Source: Paenibacillus_E allorhizoplanae (lineage in GTDB: Bacteria; Bacillota; Bacilli; Paenibacillales; NBRC-103111). Taken from it: DNA of 64,000 nucleotides. Both the position numbers and the translations under genes were made by a program. Below the pieces are notes generated by a model. That model was not told where the DNA came from. It saw nothing but the letters and a program-made list of their open reading frames with translations, and made no database searches. Positions 1 through 8,822 of the stretch are shown here, in pieces. The stretch is taken from positions 62,001 to 126,000 of the forward strand of contig NZ_CAKMMW010000003.1 of NCBI RefSeq assembly GCF_927798215.1. Reading direction: 5' to 3'. The first letter of the stretch is position 1; each line of letters opens with the position of its first letter.

Positions 1-1781
1 TCATCTACAGCAAACATATTCTCAGGTGTAAAACTTGCGCCGTCATAGGCATGGAACCAGCCCACATGTACCACTGGCGGGTTATTAGAGCCTACGCAAG
101 ATGTTGGTGCAACAACTTGGAACGTTTTTGGACCAGCACTAGCCTCTCCACCACAAGTGGACGTGACTTTAAGTGAGACACTGACCGTTCCAATTGTCAT
201 CCAACCTGGATCTGGCGGTAGTCCGCCAACATTGAATGAAAAAGCACTCGTATTAGAATAGATCTTTGAGTTTCCATTTTGTGAAACCGTATAGGCGACC
301 TGTTGAACTCCGCAACCACTGCCGCCAGTAACAGAAATACCTTCGGCTATAACACCGTTGTAACTCCCGAACTCAATTGAGGGTTTTTCGATTTTAAAAT
401 TGGCAGTAATGACTTCAGTTGAGGGGGATATGGAGCAAGTAGTTTGAGGCGTGATTGTAATGGATTTGGTATTGTCGGAGGTATTTGATTCACCTGGTAT
501 AGAGTCAATTACGATAGAGATTCCATAGGGGGATGTTCCTGTGAAGGACTTGGTGAATGTTTCTGTTTTTTGTTGACCAGCATTAAGTCCAGAATAATTA
601 AATGTCTGGAAAGTTGAGCCATCGATTAAGACTTTCGCATTAAATGGAGTTGTTATTTCAGTACCACCTGTGTTGCTTATAGTGAATATGAAAGCAGTAG
701 AGGTATTAACTTGTATGCAAGAAGGGCTACTAATGGAACCAGCTACTAGGTTTGCAGCCCCTTTTGGAGATTCGTACTCTACATCTACTGTTGAGTTATA
801 TTCATAGGTAGTTCCTCTAACATCTACAGTAAAAGCTGCAAACCAAACCCTTACCTTCGCTCCTGTAGGGGGAGATCCTAGCTCTTGTTCTGAATCATAA
901 GGAAGTATAAAATCAGTAAACTTTTGATTATATATAACCCTAAACTTACTCGCATCTGAACTATCCGGTTGTACTGTTATATCAGTAATAGTTTCTGAAC
1001 GAGGCTTACCAATTCCAAAGGGACCCATTATATTAGCGCCAGAGTTAACGACTGCGAATGCAACACCCGTATTTACGGCAGAATATGGAACTAAAGCTCC
1101 ATCGAGAGAGTTCTTATAGGGTTTGTCTATGGATGAGTCCAGACCTAGTTTTTCCATATCCGAAAATACTCCCTCGCCTGAAGAACAAGAGGGGACAACT
1201 GGCATTGGATGTCCATTTATTGATTCTGTAACAGCACTATTAGTTTGAAAATGGATACCATCGGATGTACCAGCCGAAGGACCACAGTTTATCCTATGAG
1301 TGTCTCCGTCGCCACCAGTAACGTCCGCGAACCAGTTATATTTATGTGGGTCTGTGGGGATATACCTAAACCAAGCAAAATAGCCTTGGGCACCTTGTTT
1401 ATTGTCTTCTGACACCACAGGTATAGGAGAACCTGTTGCATGAATATCGTTCAAAGCTTTGTTATAGTTATTTACCCCTATCGCAGAAGGAGGAGTAACA
1501 TCCTCTCCATTGTGTAATATTCTCTTTATTACCTTTCCTTGGGGTACTGTAATGTTAACCTTGGCCCCTGATACATAATTATATTTAGAGTAATGTTTTC
1601 CGTTTTGATCAGCGCCTGTTCCGTTGTAATCTATGTTTGCGGTCATGGTGTCAGGAGCGGCTGCTAGAGCTTTTGTTAACAACTCACCGAAGTACTGGGA
1701 TGGTAGATATTCAAATACCAAAATTGCAAACATTAAAATACTTAGAATCTTAGTCTTTTTCCTAAGTTTCGATAACTTCAT
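1..1781 (-). CDS. Large secreted protein with CARDB-like repeats, C-terminus cut by window edge
   Basis: The frame is open from an ATG at 1781 to the left edge, about 593 codons without a stop, so the C-terminus is missing. The N-terminus is positively charged (MKLSKLRKKTK) and then hydrophobic (ILSILMFAILVFEYL), with an A-L-A-A-A stretch near residue 40 that could be a signal-peptidase site. The body is rich in Thr, Ser, Gly and Asn. Around 420-780 it encodes a CARDB-like beta-sandwich (phrases such as FTISNTGG and IPGESNTSDNTK), followed by another Ig-like segment with Cys residues. It starts 13 bp after the SLH lipoprotein stop, so the two are probably co-transcribed. The role is probably extracellular binding or cell-wall display, which is inference. 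I do not recognise the full architecture. Confidence 0.75.
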   Translation of the reverse strand, partial: MKLSKLRKKTKILSILMFAILVFEYLPSQYFGELLTKALAAAPDTMTANIDYNGTGADQNGKHYSKYNYVSGAKVNITVPQGKVIKRILHNGEDVTPPSAIGVNNYNKALNDIHATGSPIPVVSEDNKQGAQGYFAWFRYIPTDPHKYNWFADVTGGDGDTHRINCGPSAGTSDGIHFQTNSAVTESINGHPMPVVPSCSSGEGVFSDMEKLGLDSSIDKPYKNSLDGALVPYSAVNTGVAFAVVNSGANIMGPFGIGKPRSETITDITVQPDSSDASKFRVIYNQKFTDFILPYDSEQELGSPPTGAKVRVWFAAFTVDVRGTTYEYNSTVDVEYESPKGAANLVAGSISSPSCIQVNTSTAFIFTISNTGGTEITTPFNAKVLIDGSTFQTFNYSGLNAGQQKTETFTKSFTGTSPYGISIVIDSIPGESNTSDNTKSITITPQTTCSISPSTEVITANFKIEKPSIEFGSYNGVIAEGISVTGGSGCGVQQVAYTVSQNGNSKIYSNTSAFSFNVGGLPPDPGWMTIGTVSVSLKVTSTCGGEASAGPKTFQVVAPTSCVGSNNPPVVHVGWFHAYDGASFTPENMFAVD

Positions 1782-1794
1782 ACTTACCACATCC

Positions 1795-3018
1795 CTATTC
1801 GCTCTTAGCGGGAGCAGTTATGTCCACAATAGTTCTACCGTAATTTTGTTGTGGTGGTATTGCTGGAGCAGCTATCTCAATTTGAATACCAAACCCTGTA
1901 TTAAAACCAGTTTTGGGCAAAACAAACATATTAACGTCCCCGATACTCTTAATATACACTTCGCCAAGTGTGTTTAAAGTTCCATTCTTTAATGCGTTTA
2001 AGTTTGTACTTTTGATGCCCGAAAAAGAAATTATAGGGATGTAATTCCCGTACAAAGAAGTGTCCTTATTAAATTCCAAATGCCCTTTAATTACAATCAT
2101 ATAGTAATTCTTTAGATCAGAAACCATGTATTGTGAACGAATACCCTCTGCAATCCATTTCATTTCACTAATATCACCAACTGCAGATCGATTGGAATCA
2201 GCTGGGTTGTCCATATCTACTACAATAATCTGATCGATTTGCCCCTTATACTTCCCATCAGGCGTCTCCATTAATAACTTAGCTGTATTGTACGGAGTTA
2301 AGCCAAAATGCTCATCGGTGTTTTGTTTACCACTAAATACCGGAATCACAGAAAATATATTTGTATGTTTTAATGTTAACTCAGCCTTCCCAATTGCCAG
2401 TTTATCTGTCTGTAAAGTACCACCGTTATTAACGGTCAGAATACGTTCAATAATTGTCACAGACTGAGCACGCGTTGTACTAGCATCGGGAGCCAATTCT
2501 CCACCAGACAAGCCTTGAATTAATCCCGTTTTAGCAGAGTTATACATGACTGAATCATTATCTATCTGAATCGCTTTGTTCTGTAAAGTCACATCAGTAG
2601 CCCGCAATGAAATACGCGACATTTCCAACCGGGAAATCGGTTCATTTAACTTATCTATCGAGAACTCCGATTCTCTAAGAATACCTTTGTTTATAGCAGC
2701 TTTTACATAAGGAGAAGACCAATCCGACCCTGATGATACACTTTTTACAGGTTCCTTTATCGCCGTTATGACCATTTTGATAAACTCAGCACGGGAAACA
2801 TTATTTTCAGGCTTAAATGTGGAGTCATCATATCCGTCAACATAACCTTTTTTCACAGCGACTTCTATTTCAGACATTGCCCAGTGATCAGAAACGTCCT
2901 TTAATTTTATCGCAGTGACCAGGCTCGGAGTTGGAATTGGTGAATCTGCGGCTGAGGTCGAGGATTGACAAGCAGTGAATAAAAATACTGTTGAAAGCAG
3001 AATAAATGATTTTTTCAA
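1795..3018 (-). CDS. SLH-domain lipoprotein
   Basis: The 407-residue protein opens with a lipoprotein signal peptide (MKKSFILLSTVFLFTAC, lipobox FTAC, acylated Cys at residue 17). S-layer-homology modules fill about residues 38-200. The first is clear (DVSDHWAMSEIEVAVKKGYV then DGYDDSTFKPENNVSRAEF); the following two are more degenerate. SLH modules bind pyruvylated secondary cell-wall polymer, so the protein should be tethered both to the membrane lipid and to the wall. The C-terminal half (about 205-407) matches nothing I recognise. It ends 13 bp before the large secreted protein, suggesting an envelope operon. The lipobox-plus-SLH combination is less usual than SLH with an ordinary signal peptide. 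Confidence 0.85.
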   Translation of the reverse strand: MKKSFILLSTVFLFTACQSSTSAADSPIPTPSLVTAIKLKDVSDHWAMSEIEVAVKKGYVDGYDDSTFKPENNVSRAEFIKMVITAIKEPVKSVSSGSDWSSPYVKAAINKGILRESEFSIDKLNEPISRLEMSRISLRATDVTLQNKAIQIDNDSVMYNSAKTGLIQGLSGGELAPDASTTRAQSVTIIERILTVNNGGTLQTDKLAIGKAELTLKHTNIFSVIPVFSGKQNTDEHFGLTPYNTAKLLMETPDGKYKGQIDQIIVVDMDNPADSNRSAVGDISEMKWIAEGIRSQYMVSDLKNYYMIVIKGHLEFNKDTSLYGNYIPIISFSGIKSTNLNALKNGTLNTLGEVYIKSIGDVNMFVLPKTGFNTGFGIQIEIAAPAIPPQQNYGRTIVDITAPAKSE

Positions 3019-3116
3019 ATTAACTCCTCCTGTTTGTTTATACCCAATTATTGGTAGTATCTCATTTCATAATTGTAAATGTCTACCTATATTCGACATA
3101 TTTCCACTAAAACAGT

Positions 3117-3161
3117 AAAACCGCCTAGCATTGCTAAAATCAGCAATAACTAGGCGGTTCT
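3117..3161 (-). terminator. Intrinsic terminator downstream of the RsuA-type gene
   Basis: The arms AACCGCCTAG (3119-3128) and CTAGGCGGTT (3150-3159) are perfect complements, with further inner pairing of ATTGCT and AGCAAT. Read on the minus strand the stem is followed by a T-rich run. It lies between the pseudouridine synthase stop (3219) and the SLH gene start. Confidence 0.7.
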
Positions 3162-3218
3162 TCCGCACAAATAAATTTCACTATCAAGAAAATACCATAA
3201 TTTAGTATTTTTGTATAG

Positions 3219-3971
3219 TTAATTTTGATTCTCGTTGGCATTTCGTAAAGCAGAGAGCTCTTCTACACTTAATTCTCTGACTTGACCTAGAGCCAACTCA
3301 GGATCTAATCCAAGCGGCCCCATTGACATTCTTTTCAGAAAGACCACTTGCTTCCCAACGGCTTGGAACATTCGTTTCACCTGATGGAACTTTCCTTCCA
3401 TAATTGTTAGCTCGATTTCAGAAGGGATTCCAGCGGCTTCATCTCCGGTCTGTAAAATCTTCAAATCACCAGGTAACGTCTCATAGCCATCATCTAAGGT
3501 TACACCTTGGCTAAAAGCTTCACGATCCCCATCATTAACTTCCCACTCAACTTTGGCGTAGTAGGTTTTCGGAACGTGTTTCCGAGGTGAGAGCAGGTTA
3601 TGGGCGAGTTTGCCATCGTTTGTGAGCAAAAGAAAGCCCTCTGTATCCTTGTCCAATCGGCCTACTGGGAACACCTCGAACGGAGCATATTCTTCGTCCA
3701 AAAGATCCACGACCGTGCGATCCCGATTATCTTCAGTTGCTGAGACCACCCCTTGAGGTTTGTTCATCATAAGATAAACAAACTCGCGGTAAGTGATAAC
3801 CTCTCCATTCACGGTAATGATGTCCTTTTCGGGATTCACTTGCATACCACTGTCTTTGACCTTCACGCCGTTGACGTAAATTGCGCCTTCTTTGGTGAGG
3901 CGCTTAAGTTCAGAACGGGTGCCAACGCCCACATGGGCGAGTATTTTATCTAGTCGTTGTGTTTGTTTCAT
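3219..3971 (-). CDS. rRNA pseudouridine synthase, RsuA/RluB family (YtzG-like)
   Basis: This 250-residue enzyme converts a uridine in rRNA to pseudouridine. An S4 RNA-binding domain occupies about residues 5-60 (RLDKILAHVGVGTRSELKRL). The catalytic domain follows, with the hallmark motif GRLDKDTEGFLLLTNDG near residues 103-119, whose first Asp is the catalytic nucleophile. The later motif EGKFHQVKRMF is also typical of the RsuA/RluB/RluE/RluF group. The spacing around MNKPQGVVSATED and TVVDLL resembles Bacillus YtzG, predicted to act on 16S rRNA, more than RluB. The exact target cannot be read from sequence. The start lies 6 bp after the rsmF-like stop, so the two rRNA-modification genes form an operon. 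Confidence 0.88.
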   Translation of the reverse strand: MKQTQRLDKILAHVGVGTRSELKRLTKEGAIYVNGVKVKDSGMQVNPEKDIITVNGEVITYREFVYLMMNKPQGVVSATEDNRDRTVVDLLDEEYAPFEVFPVGRLDKDTEGFLLLTNDGKLAHNLLSPRKHVPKTYYAKVEWEVNDGDREAFSQGVTLDDGYETLPGDLKILQTGDEAAGIPSEIELTIMEGKFHQVKRMFQAVGKQVVFLKRMSMGPLGLDPELALGQVRELSVEELSALRNANENQN

Positions 3972-3977
3972 GACCGT

Positions 3978-5564
3978 TTAGGTCCACCTCCAGCCGGGCG
4001 GATATTCGTTTTTCAGCATCCCGTCGAGCCATTTGCCCCAGCCGACGGGATGATCGTCAATGCAGACCAGGCAGTAGCCTTTGGCTGCCTTGGTCTCTTT
4101 CGGATCGCGGAGTATCTCGCTCTCCGCGACTTCGAGCGTCTCGCCCTTCAGGTACCGAAGGGCTCGCTCGTCGCTCGAAGCCAAGCTCAGCGCTCGCTTG
4201 GCCTCGCGCAAACGCAGTCCCATGGCTAGCGCATGGGACGGTTCAAATCGGCCGCGGTGCAGCGCGCCGATGTACCAGCCCGGCCGCACGACTTTCAGTC
4301 CGTGCAGCTCAGGCAAGCCCGGCGGCGACGCATACGCGTGCTCGCCGTAACAGACAAGCCGCCTCAGGGCGAAAGGCTCGCTGCGCAGCAGCTCACCGGA
4401 GAACGCCTCCAGCGGCTCCAAGCTCACCCCCGTGCTAGGCGGAGCCTCAGCACGGCCTTTCCCTCGTAGCGCGGGACGGCCGCTACGCTTCCCAGCTGCC
4501 GCCACAAAGTCGGCAGCCCCCGCACTTGGATCTGCTCCTACTCCTACTCCTACTCCTGCTCCTGCCCCAGCACCCGCACTTCCCCTCGTACTTGCACTCC
4601 CACTCGCCTCCGCACTTCCCCCATCTACACACCGCAACACCGCCAAAAAATGCCCCTCACCCCGCAACTTATGCGGCCACAACCTCGCCGTCCCTGCCAC
4701 AGCATCCTTCGCCTTTGAACTATATCCATCAGCCTCGCACCACGGTTCTCTTAACCAATCCGGCCGCCCAGGACTGAATCCCTCAATAGGCACGACTTCA
4801 AACGCAGGATGTTTGTCCAGAAACTCCGCAATCTGCGCCTCATTTTCCTCCGGTGAGAACGTGCAAGTCGAGTACACGATCCTGCCTCCAGGAGCCAACA
4901 TAACCGCAGCTTGCGCTAACAGTTCCCTCTGCATCGCAGCAAATTCCTGAACAGAATGACGCTCCCATTGTCCCATCATTTCTTCTTCCTTGCGGAACAT
5001 TCCTTCACCTGAACAAGGTGCATCAATCAAAATTTTATCAAAATACCCCTGGAATGCAGTCAACATCCGCTCCGGTTTTTCATTCAAAACAACGGCATTC
5101 CGCACGCCGAGCAGCTCTAAATTTTTAACCAATGCTTTGACCCGATCTGAATGAATATCGTTAACAACTAGGACGCCTTCACCTTGCAGCTTCGCGGCGA
5201 TTTGCGTCGATTTCCCACCTGGGGCTGCGCACAAATCCAGAACCCGCTCCCCTGGTTTTACCTCTAGCAGTTCTACGGGTGCCATCGCACTCGGCTCTTG
5301 GATATAGTAGAGTCCCGCATGGTAATAAGGATGCTTACCTGGACGTTCTCCTTCTTGATAATAAAAACCATCCGAAACCCAAGGTATAGGCGTCAAATGA
5401 AATGGACTCTTCTCCAAAAATTCAGCACGTGCCACCTTCCCCGTATTTATCCTTAATCCGAATACTCGTGGTTCCTCATAGGAAGCATAAAACTGCTCAA
5501 ACTCCTCATTACCCAGTAAATCAATCATTTTCTCCCTAAAAAGGGGTGGTAGCTGCTTCGCCAT
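3978..5564 (-). CDS. rsmF: RsmF/YebU-type rRNA cytosine-C5 methyltransferase with low-complexity insert
   Basis: This 528-residue NOL1/NOP2/Sun-family enzyme methylates cytosine C5 in 16S rRNA using S-adenosylmethionine. The SAM-binding motif is VLDLCAAPGGKST (about residues 108-120). Both family cysteines are present, in DAPCSGEGMF and in YSTCTFSPEENE. The C-terminal RNA-binding region (about 380-528) is the extra domain of the RsmF/YebU branch. Between catalytic and C-terminal parts, about residues 320-370, lies a Gly/Ala/Val/Ser run with repeated AG and VG dipeptides, which I read as a flexible linker expanded by slippage. The DNA of the 3' third (about 4000-4620) is visibly richer in G and C than the rest. 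The frame is intact, so the gene is probably functional. Confidence 0.9.
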   Translation of the reverse strand: MAKQLPPLFREKMIDLLGNEEFEQFYASYEEPRVFGLRINTGKVARAEFLEKSPFHLTPIPWVSDGFYYQEGERPGKHPYYHAGLYYIQEPSAMAPVELLEVKPGERVLDLCAAPGGKSTQIAAKLQGEGVLVVNDIHSDRVKALVKNLELLGVRNAVVLNEKPERMLTAFQGYFDKILIDAPCSGEGMFRKEEEMMGQWERHSVQEFAAMQRELLAQAAVMLAPGGRIVYSTCTFSPEENEAQIAEFLDKHPAFEVVPIEGFSPGRPDWLREPWCEADGYSSKAKDAVAGTARLWPHKLRGEGHFLAVLRCVDGGSAEASGSASTRGSAGAGAGAGVGVGVGADPSAGAADFVAAAGKRSGRPALRGKGRAEAPPSTGVSLEPLEAFSGELLRSEPFALRRLVCYGEHAYASPPGLPELHGLKVVRPGWYIGALHRGRFEPSHALAMGLRLREAKRALSLASSDERALRYLKGETLEVAESEILRDPKETKAAKGYCLVCIDDHPVGWGKWLDGMLKNEYPPGWRWT

Positions 5565-5671
5565 TCGTCATCTTCACTTTCTATATAAAATCCCATATGA
5601 TCCGACAATTTGTGTTTCCATGGTACAGTGTAACGGTATTATAGCTGAGTTGTCACGAAACAGCCAATATT

Positions 5672-5701
5672 TTTACGAAATCCTACAGGATATGCTATAC
5701 T
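5672..5701 (+). promoter_or_regulatory. Probable sigma-A promoter of the thioredoxin-like gene
   Basis: An extended -10 element TGC-TATACT ends at 5701, preceded at 18 bp by a weak -35 (TTTACG, 5672-5677). It lies about 46 bp upstream of the ATG at 5748. Confidence 0.45.
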
Positions 5702-5747
5702 TTTTATAGAAGATAGTAGAAAGTAAACATATTAAAGAGGTGCATGC

Positions 5748-6257
5748 ATGAAGAAGTTGCTTATTTATTTAGGCATAGTTGTAATTTTATTCGGTGGTTT
5801 ATACTTCGTTAATCAGCAATCTACCAAATCTTCGGATAAAGCGAATGCTAGTAATCCCTATGGTGTTGCCGCATCCAAGCTCAATCCAGAGACTGTGAAA
5901 CAGTTGAACGATCCGAACTACCAGAACTTGATTTTACCTGCAGATTTAGATGCAAGATTGAAGAACAAAGAGACATTCTTCCAGTACTATTATGCGTCAA
6001 CTTGCCCTCATTGCAAAGTGACAACACCAGTTCTAGTGCCAATACAGAAAGAGCTTAATCTTGATGTTAAGCAATTCAATTTGGAAGAGTTCAAAGATGG
6101 ATGGAACAAGTACAAGATTGAATCCACACCTACCTTAGTTTATTACAAAAATGGTGTAGAAGTAGATCGCATTGTTGGCGGGGTTCCTGAGGCTGGATCC
6201 ACAGTCGGCAATACTCCTGAAGTATTCAAATCCTTTTTCCAGAAGTATAAAGGTTAA
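5748..6257 (+). CDS. Membrane-anchored thioredoxin-like protein
   Basis: The 169-residue protein has one N-terminal membrane segment (LLIYLGIVVILFGGLYFV, residues 4-21), which places its thioredoxin fold outside the membrane. The redox motif is CPHC in STCPHCKVTTP (about residues 86-89), followed by the cis-proline segment STPTLVYYKNG typical of thioredoxins. CPHC is the DsbA-type dithiol and favours an oxidising or exchange role over the reducing CGPC type. It is a single-gene unit, with its own promoter and a shared terminator with the convergent DUF309 gene. Partners are unknown. It could be a thiol oxidase partner like the BdbA/BdbD proteins, but the short thioredoxin fold without an obvious helical insert argues against a true DsbA. 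Confidence 0.8.
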   Translation: MKKLLIYLGIVVILFGGLYFVNQQSTKSSDKANASNPYGVAASKLNPETVKQLNDPNYQNLILPADLDARLKNKETFFQYYYASTCPHCKVTTPVLVPIQKELNLDVKQFNLEEFKDGWNKYKIESTPTLVYYKNGVEVDRIVGGVPEAGSTVGNTPEVFKSFFQKYKG

Positions 6258-6280
6258 TGCCATTAAATATCGGAACCTAC

Positions 6281-6320
6281 AAAAGGACTTCTTCACCCAT
6301 TGGTGAGAAGTCCTTTCTTT
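6281..6320. terminator. Bidirectional intrinsic terminator
   Basis: Arms AAAGGACTTCTCACC-like (6282-6296) and GGTGAGAAGTCCTTT (6302-6316) pair almost perfectly, with A-rich and T-rich flanks. It serves the plus-strand thioredoxin gene and the convergent DUF309 gene. Confidence 0.85.
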
Positions 6321-6740
6321 TCAATCATGTTCACTACCTACCGGTGGATCCAATTTCAAATCTTCCAGAAGATCCTCAAGCTCTTGATCCAAAATCTTAA
6401 TATCCAAATCGTAGGGAAGAAACGGTTCCTCTTTTAATTTCAACAGCTTCCCCAGATAAACCTCACTATCTTTCACTAATAGACCTAGATCAATCCCGAG
6501 CGTATGAACAGGGTATGGTGCCAACTTGTCTAACCCCGCACTAAACAGTTTAATAGAACCGCTAGGATTTCCATTCAAATGATGATAAAGGCCTACTGCA
6601 ATTTGCAGCAGACCTTGATATAGCGGATTTCGGCCTTCTTCCAACCAAAGCTCCTCCATCACTTCATGACATTCGAAATAATCCCGCTGATCGTTAAAAT
6701 AGTACAGAAAAGCGACATACAATCGGTCATATTCGCTCAT
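6321..6740 (-). CDS. DUF309 family protein
   Basis: The 139-residue cytoplasmic protein carries the DUF309 signature YFECHEVMEELWLEEG (about residues 22-37) and the second conserved segment QGLLQIAVGLYHHLNGN. The family is a small helical bundle with conserved His and Glu that may bind a metal; its biochemical role is unknown. It begins 3 bp after the small alarmone synthetase stop, so it is translated from the same mRNA. Its own ribosome site is weak (GGAG about 14 bp upstream), which suggests translational coupling. Confidence 0.8.
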   Translation of the reverse strand: MSEYDRLYVAFLYYFNDQRDYFECHEVMEELWLEEGRNPLYQGLLQIAVGLYHHLNGNPSGSIKLFSAGLDKLAPYPVHTLGIDLGLLVKDSEVYLGKLLKLKEEPFLPYDLDIKILDQELEDLLEDLKLDPPVGSEHD

Positions 6741-6743
6741 GGG

Positions 6744-7541
6744 TTAGCTATTATCTCCTTTTTTGGCTCGCGAGATGGCAGCTTCGATATCGGCAGATAG
6801 ATCACTAAGTCCTTCTTCTGTTTCCCAAATCTCATTAAACCGCAATTGGAACTGAGCAGCTTCTCGTACGCGATGGTAGAAATACAACTCTTGAATATTA
6901 TTCAGCACGCGATTGATTAAATTAGAGTTATCTTCAAACATCCTTTGGGAGGCAACAATTTCTCCGCGGATACTCGACATTTCTTGATCCAACTGATAGG
7001 CAGCTTCTGCAGCTTTACTTAAACGAGCCCGAACCTCAACTGGCAATTGCTCTTTATATTTATAATTCAAAGAATGCTCAATCGTCGCCCAGAAATTCAT
7101 GGCTAGAGTTCTGATTTGCACCTCTGCCAAAATTTTCTTCATACCAAGTGCGGTTTGCACGGGATATTCAATAATAATATGAAAACTGCGATATCCGCTT
7201 GGCTTTTTATTCGTAATATAATCCTTCTCATAGACAACACTCATATCTTGTCTGCTGCGGATAAGCTCAGCCAGACTTTCCGTATCTTCTACGAATTGGC
7301 ACATAATACGAATGCCCGCGATATCTTCAATTCCTGATTCTAACTGGTCCATCGGCACACTCAAACGCTTCGCTTTCTCCAGCACACTTGAAATTTTCTT
7401 AACGCGTCCCGTTACAAATTCGATCGGTGCGTACTCTTCACGACTTTTGAGTTCGCCACGTAATGTTTTGAACTTTACTTTCAATTCCTCTACCGCTTGT
7501 TCATAGGGCAGTAGGAATTTCTTCCAGTCTCGTCCATCCAT
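6744..7541 (-). CDS. relQ: Small alarmone synthetase RelQ/SasB (YjbM-type)
   Basis: A (p)ppGpp synthetase without a hydrolase domain: it transfers pyrophosphate from ATP to GTP or GDP. Family motifs are in order: YAPIEFVTGRVK, GIEDIAGIRIMCQFVED, KPSGYRSFHIIIEYP, then AEVQIRTLAMNFWATIEHSLNYKY with the catalytic Glu of VQIRT. The start is placed at 7541 because GGAGG sits 8 bp upstream and the N-terminus MDGRDWKKFLLPY then aligns with Bacillus YjbM (MDDKQWERFLVPY); an in-frame ATG at 7556 lacks a ribosome site. At 265 residues it is about 50 longer than YjbM, with a helical C-terminal tail beyond SSIRGEIV. It lies just downstream of pyrD, giving a pyrD-relQ-DUF309 unit. Confidence 0.92.
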   Translation of the reverse strand: MDGRDWKKFLLPYEQAVEELKVKFKTLRGELKSREEYAPIEFVTGRVKKISSVLEKAKRLSVPMDQLESGIEDIAGIRIMCQFVEDTESLAELIRSRQDMSVVYEKDYITNKKPSGYRSFHIIIEYPVQTALGMKKILAEVQIRTLAMNFWATIEHSLNYKYKEQLPVEVRARLSKAAEAAYQLDQEMSSIRGEIVASQRMFEDNSNLINRVLNNIQELYFYHRVREAAQFQLRFNEIWETEEGLSDLSADIEAAISRAKKGDNS

Positions 7542-7567
7542 CCATGTATCCTCCATTCTGAATGAAG

Positions 7568-8665
7568 TTAGTGCGAATCTACGCCTATTGCCTGGGAAAT
7601 ATGTGTGAAACCATCTTTCTTTAACAGTTCTTGAAGCCCTTTATTTATACGCCCAAGTAGACCTGGTCCCTCATAAATTAATGCGGTGTATACTTCAATA
7701 AGACTTGCTCCAGCTCGGATTTTGTCATATGCATCTTGTGCAGTGAAAATCCCGCCAGCCCCAATAATCGGCAGCTTACCATCTGTTAATTGATACACAC
7801 GTCGAATAACATCTGTTGAGCGCTTCGTTAATGGCAATCCACTTAACCCGCCCGCTTGCTCGCGATTAGCATGTCGTAAGCCTTCTCTGCTCAGCGTGGT
7901 ATTCGTTGCGATGATCCCAGATACTCCGCTTTCCTTAATGATCTGTACAGTTAGCACAAGCTCATCATCCGTTAGATCTGGCGCAATTTTGACAAGCACC
8001 GGTTTCGCGGCGCCACCATGCTTCTTATGCTGCACTTGCATTTCATCCCGCACCGTAGACAACAAGCGTTTCAAATCATCGCCATGTTGTAAATTACGCA
8101 AATCAGGTGTATTTGGTGAGCTTATGTTAACAACAAAGAAATCTCCATATGTATATAACGCTCCAATACAAGCACGATAATCTTCCTCGGCCTGCTCGTT
8201 TGGCGTTGATTTATTTTTCCCTATGTTTACGGCAACTGGAATTACACGCTTCCCTGTTTTCTCTAAGTTGTGTGCCATCTCAGCTGTACCTACATTGTTG
8301 AAACCCATCCGGTTAATCAGTGCTCTGTCTTCTGGAAGACGGAACAAACGAGGCTGCTCATTTCCAGGTTGTGGTTTAGGTGTAATCGTACCAACTTCCA
8401 TAAATCCAAAACCCAATTGTGAAAATCCTTTGACCGCTTTTGCATTTTTATCTAGCCCTGCAGCAAGGCCGACTGGGTTACCGAAGTGTAATCCCCATAG
8501 GTCCTGTGTTAGTTGTGGTGATTCCGGGACCCCATACATGGATTTAAGCAACTGCTTGCCTCCTGGTAAATTTCCAACAACACTAAGACCGTCAATCGTT
8601 AAATGATGCGCTTTTTCCGGATCCATTCGGAACAAAACAGGTTTGGCTAATTTCTTATACAGCAT
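7568..8665 (-). CDS. pyrD: Dihydroorotate dehydrogenase, class 2 (quinone-dependent)
   Basis: It oxidises dihydroorotate to orotate, the fourth step of pyrimidine synthesis, passing electrons to quinone. The 365-residue protein has the N-terminal helical extension of class 2 enzymes (LAKPVLFRMDPEKAHHLTI) that docks to the membrane. It also has FMN-barrel motifs GLAAGLDKNA, NRMGFNN, VNISSPNTPDLR with the catalytic Ser region, IATNTT, and GAGGIFTAQDAYDKI. Bacillus and many Firmicutes use the NAD-linked class 1B enzyme with PyrK instead; no pyrK is present here and the gene is outside a pyr operon. It precedes relQ by 26 bp, which would link pyrimidine supply and alarmone synthesis on one transcript. 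Confidence 0.95.
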   Translation of the reverse strand: MLYKKLAKPVLFRMDPEKAHHLTIDGLSVVGNLPGGKQLLKSMYGVPESPQLTQDLWGLHFGNPVGLAAGLDKNAKAVKGFSQLGFGFMEVGTITPKPQPGNEQPRLFRLPEDRALINRMGFNNVGTAEMAHNLEKTGKRVIPVAVNIGKNKSTPNEQAEEDYRACIGALYTYGDFFVVNISSPNTPDLRNLQHGDDLKRLLSTVRDEMQVQHKKHGGAAKPVLVKIAPDLTDDELVLTVQIIKESGVSGIIATNTTLSREGLRHANREQAGGLSGLPLTKRSTDVIRRVYQLTDGKLPIIGAGGIFTAQDAYDKIRAGASLIEVYTALIYEGPGLLGRINKGLQELLKKDGFTHISQAIGVDSH

Positions 8666-8822
8666 GTCCTATGCACTCCGTTCTCTCTAAGTACTCTAAC
8701 AGTCAGTTTAGCTGACAATGTAGAAATATGCAATCCACTTAAGACCTTAAACCTTGTATTCACACAAAAAATCCCTGCTCCACAAAGGTTGCAAGGGAAT
8801 GCTCTAGCATATTTATTTTCAC

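Noticed and set aside
1633..1977. Plus-strand frame across the left-edge genes
   Set aside because: It runs antisense to the junction of two well-supported minus-strand genes.
4432..4950. Plus-strand Pro/Ala-rich frame inside the rsmF-type gene
   Set aside because: It is the complement of the Gly/Ala linker and catalytic domain; all family motifs are on the minus strand.
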